This document shows, piece by piece, positions 24,777 to 26,734 of a stretch of 26,734 nucleotides of DNA. Location of the stretch: positions 1-26,734 of the forward strand of contig CALNCC010000068.1 in the NCBI GenBank assembly GCA_937875275.1. Direction: 5' to 3'. The notes under the pieces are model-generated. The model saw only the letters and a program-made list of their open reading frames with translations. It searched no databases and was not told the DNA's origin. The translations under genes and the position numbers were made by a program. Source of the stretch: an uncultured Dysgonomonas sp. Its GTDB lineage: Bacteria; Bacteroidota; Bacteroidia; Bacteroidales; Dysgonomonadaceae. Numbering within the stretch: the stretch's first letter is position 1; each line of letters starts with the position of its first letter.

Positions 24777-26099
24777 TTAAGAGCCACTGAAATTGACACC
24801 GCTAAACAGTAAGGTCGGGATTTTGTTGGAAGCATTTTTTCGGGGGTCATTACCTACCTCAACAAGGTTGTGCCAAAGCGTAAGGATATTGCCTGTTATA
24901 TTCATTTCGCTCAACGGTTTTGTAGGAATACCTTTTTCGATGAAAAAGCCCTCGATACCGAAAGAGAAGTCTCCGGTTGTAGGGTTGGTGTTTCCGCCAT
25001 TGAATCCGGTAACCCAGATTCCCTTATCCATCGTCGCAAGTATTTGCTCAAAGTTGCGTTTCCCTTCCTTTACCATAATTACCGATGGAGAAGATATTGT
25101 AGGCTCTACTTCCATTTTCAGGGCATTGTATGTATCTATGTAGTATGTTTTCAGCACGCCGTTCTCTATGATAGCACGCTCTTTCGTTGCCACTCCTTCG
25201 CCATCGTAAAATCTTGACCCAAAGTTCTTTTTCATGAATGGCATATCCATTACCGAAAAACAATCGGCGGTAATCTGTTCTCCTAACTTGTTGAGTAGAA
25301 ACGAGCTTTTTTGTTGTAAGGCAGTGCCATATAATGCACTTATTATAGGAGCGAACAGGCGTGAAGATGCGGTGTTGTCGAGAATCATATCGTATTGTCC
25401 CGACTTTATTTTGGTTTGCCCTATCTTTCGCAAGGCTCTGTCTAACGCTTTTTGTCCGAGCCCCGATCTTGTCAGATCATCCCAATAGATAGTGCTGTCG
25501 TACCAATAATCTTCGGCACGACTGTCGTCGTCAGTTTTCAGTGAGACCTCGACCACCAAGCTGAATGCCGAGTCGGATGTCTCTCCTTCGAATCCGTTGC
25601 TGGCAATCATGTACTCGGCTCCTACACCGTCGTCGTACGATGCTGCAACAGAGATCATACGTTTGTCTTTGCCTGCTATCTCTCTTGCGGCACTTTCTAC
25701 CAATGCCAATTTATCTTCGACAGACACAGACTCGAAAGATGCGTCGTAAAGATCTAAATCTTCGCCCCCTTTGGGCGAGAAATATCTTTCGCTCGGCGGT
25801 AGTTGTCTTAGCGGATCGGGAGCAAGGTATCGTGTCGATGCAACCCCTTCTTTGATGAATGAGTCTAATTCTTTCCTATTTATTCTGTTGGTGGAGAACG
25901 ATCCGTATCTGCCATCAACGAATAGTTCGATGAATAGTTTATTCTCGGAACTTTGCTGCAACTTGTCTAATTGCGTGTTCCGATATTCAAAAGAGTTGTT
26001 TGTGCCGGTTACAATGGAGACTCTCGATGCTTGGCAACCTGCCTTCAACGCATATTCCATTGCCCATCGGGCGATAGCTTTATTCTGATCCGAAATCAT
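24777..26099 (-). CDS. PmbA/TldE-like protein (TldD/PmbA family)
   Basis: The protein is 440 aa from the preferred ATG at 26099 (MISDQNKAIARWAMEYALKAG). An ATG at 26165 would add a 22-residue hydrophobic stretch that is not expected for this cytoplasmic family, and a promoter-like TATTTTTG lies between the two starts. Family features: SFEYRNTQLDKLQQS, GRYGSFSTNRIN, SGQYDMILDNTASSRLFAPI, and the C-terminal GGNTNPTTGDFSFGIEGFFIEKG with VGNDPRKN. The TldD HExxxH motif is absent, so this is the PmbA/TldE partner type. The active complex is a TldD/E metalloprotease for peptide maturation; no TldD gene is in the window. Confidence 0.88.
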   Translation of the reverse strand: MISDQNKAIARWAMEYALKAGCQASRVSIVTGTNNSFEYRNTQLDKLQQSSENKLFIELFVDGRYGSFSTNRINRKELDSFIKEGVASTRYLAPDPLRQLPPSERYFSPKGGEDLDLYDASFESVSVEDKLALVESAAREIAGKDKRMISVAASYDDGVGAEYMIASNGFEGETSDSAFSLVVEVSLKTDDDSRAEDYWYDSTIYWDDLTRSGLGQKALDRALRKIGQTKIKSGQYDMILDNTASSRLFAPIISALYGTALQQKSSFLLNKLGEQITADCFSVMDMPFMKKNFGSRFYDGEGVATKERAIIENGVLKTYYIDTYNALKMEVEPTISSPSVIMVKEGKRNFEQILATMDKGIWVTGFNGGNTNPTTGDFSFGIEGFFIEKGIPTKPLSEMNITGNILTLWHNLVEVGNDPRKNASNKIPTLLFSGVNFSGS

Positions 26100-26119
26100 A
26101 TGATTATTTTTGGAAAGGA

Positions 26120-26127
26120 CAAAAATA
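26120..26127 (-). promoter_or_regulatory. Putative -7 element upstream of the PmbA-like gene
   Basis: TATTTTTG on the - strand matches TAnnTTTG and lies 21-28 bases before the ATG at 26099. No clear -33 TTG is seen at the proper spacing. If real, it rules out the longer start at 26165. Confidence 0.4.
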
Positions 26128-26236
26128 CATAGAAATATAGGAAAAAGCACTGTCTTGTGCTTCACAAAGTGAAAAAAGTGATTTTCAACTTCTTATTTAT
26201 ACAATCGAAAGGGGAATATTGTTTTACAGTAGAATT

Positions 26237-26734
26237 TCAGGCAAACCCTAATTCGCTGATCATTAGCTTGTGATTGTTTATGAAATATTTTGTCAGCATA
26301 TATTGCTCTGTATCTTCATAATTGGTCAGTTTTAATCCGTCTTCTGTAACGCAATAGATATCAGCACCGGGGTATGCCATCAATATGGGCGAATGTGTTG
26401 CTATGATAAATTGAGAATTTTTGTCTGATATGTTTTTCAATATTATCAATAGAGCGAGTTGATTGGCTACTGACAGGGCAGACTCGGGTTCATCTAAAAT
26501 ATATAGTCCATTGCCCGAAAATCGATTTTGAATCAATGACAAGAAACTTTCTCCATGAGATCGCTCATGCAGTGATCCCCCGTAATTGTGTTGAGCCCCA
26601 TATTCTTCGATGGCTGTCGCCACATTATAAAAGCTTTCGGCACGGAGGAAGAAACCGTCCTTCTCACGATTGGCAGATCTGATGAGCTTTAGATCATTAA
26701 AAAGATAAGAATGTGAGTCTCGGGTATTGAAATT
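26237..26734 (-). CDS. Predicted AAA ATPase (COG3910-like), N-terminus missing
   Basis: The frame is open from the stop at 26237 to the right edge, giving 165 visible residues; the start and the Walker A motif are outside the window. The GTG at 26623 is not the true start, since the reading continues upstream with EKDGFFLRAESFYNVAT. Visible ATPase motifs: SHGESFLSL (signature-like), GLYILDEPESALS (Walker B with catalytic Glu), and FIIATHSPILMAYPGADIY (H-switch). These match a widespread family of predicted ABC-like/AAA_21 ATPases of unknown function, some of which occur in defence or toxin-antitoxin-like loci. Nothing defence-related is visible next to it here. Confidence 0.85.
   Translation of the reverse strand, partial: NFNTRDSHSYLFNDLKLIRSANREKDGFFLRAESFYNVATAIEEYGAQHNYGGSLHERSHGESFLSLIQNRFSGNGLYILDEPESALSVANQLALLIILKNISDKNSQFIIATHSPILMAYPGADIYCVTEDGLKLTNYEDTEQYMLTKYFINNHKLMISELGFA

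Noticed and set aside
26161..26173. Small inverted repeat TTCAC-AAA-GTGAA
   Set aside because: It is five base pairs in an AT-rich spacer and expected by chance.
1..26734. tRNA/rRNA genes, CRISPR arrays, phage or integrative-element hallmarks
   Set aside because: I looked for cloverleaf-like segments, regularly spaced repeats, integrases and conserved rRNA stretches and saw none; spacers are mostly too short to hold them.

Overview
The window reads as chromosomal DNA of a Bacteroidota (order Bacteroidales) bacterium. Evidence: an SPT/KBL-type sphingolipid synthase, DUF3256 and DUF4369-type proteins, a MetallophosN/C-type phosphoesterase, many lipoproteins with short lipoboxes, and TAnnTTTG promoter motifs typical of the phylum. 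Dysgonomonas- or Parabacteroides-like is a guess from general feel, not shown. About 95% is coding. I see no rRNA, tRNA, CRISPR array, integrase or intact insertion sequence.

Region A (2-11799, all + strand) is the most distinctive part: eight tightly spaced genes ending at a strong hairpin terminator. The first four work outside the cytoplasm: a beta-propeller/di-heme cytochrome c protein (5' end outside the window), a lipoprotein with a D-lyxose-isomerase-type cupin, a 1332-residue secreted fusion (NPCBM, helical segment, HzsA-like propeller with two c-heme sites, SUMF1-type domain), and a CcsBA (ResB-CcsA) cytochrome c maturation protein that could attach the hemes. The next four are cytoplasmic: a small VOC protein, DhaK, DhaL and an LsrF-like class I aldolase/thiolase. 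Together they suggest periplasmic oxidation or processing of a sugar or sugar-like compound, uptake, phosphorylation by DhaKL and cleavage by the LsrF-like enzyme. The substrate is unknown, and no transporter or regulator for the pathway is visible. This is my candidate for a little-described system.

Region B (11901-17405) is mostly housekeeping: greA with a HIT-family hydrolase; a TlpA-like lipoprotein that has lost its CXXC; a small GNAT protein; and a - strand series SPT/KBL, EamA transporter and DUF3256 protein.

Region C (17692-23274, + strand) has a secreted alpha/beta hydrolase, a roughly 390-base gene-poor gap with a possible transposase relic, a degenerate M23 protein with dxr and a UPF0060 (YnfA-like) membrane protein, and a metallophosphoesterase lipoprotein with folK.

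Region D (23280-26734, - strand) has a GHL10-type secreted glycosidase-like protein, a PmbA/TldE-like protein, and the C-terminal part of a predicted AAA ATPase that runs off the right edge.
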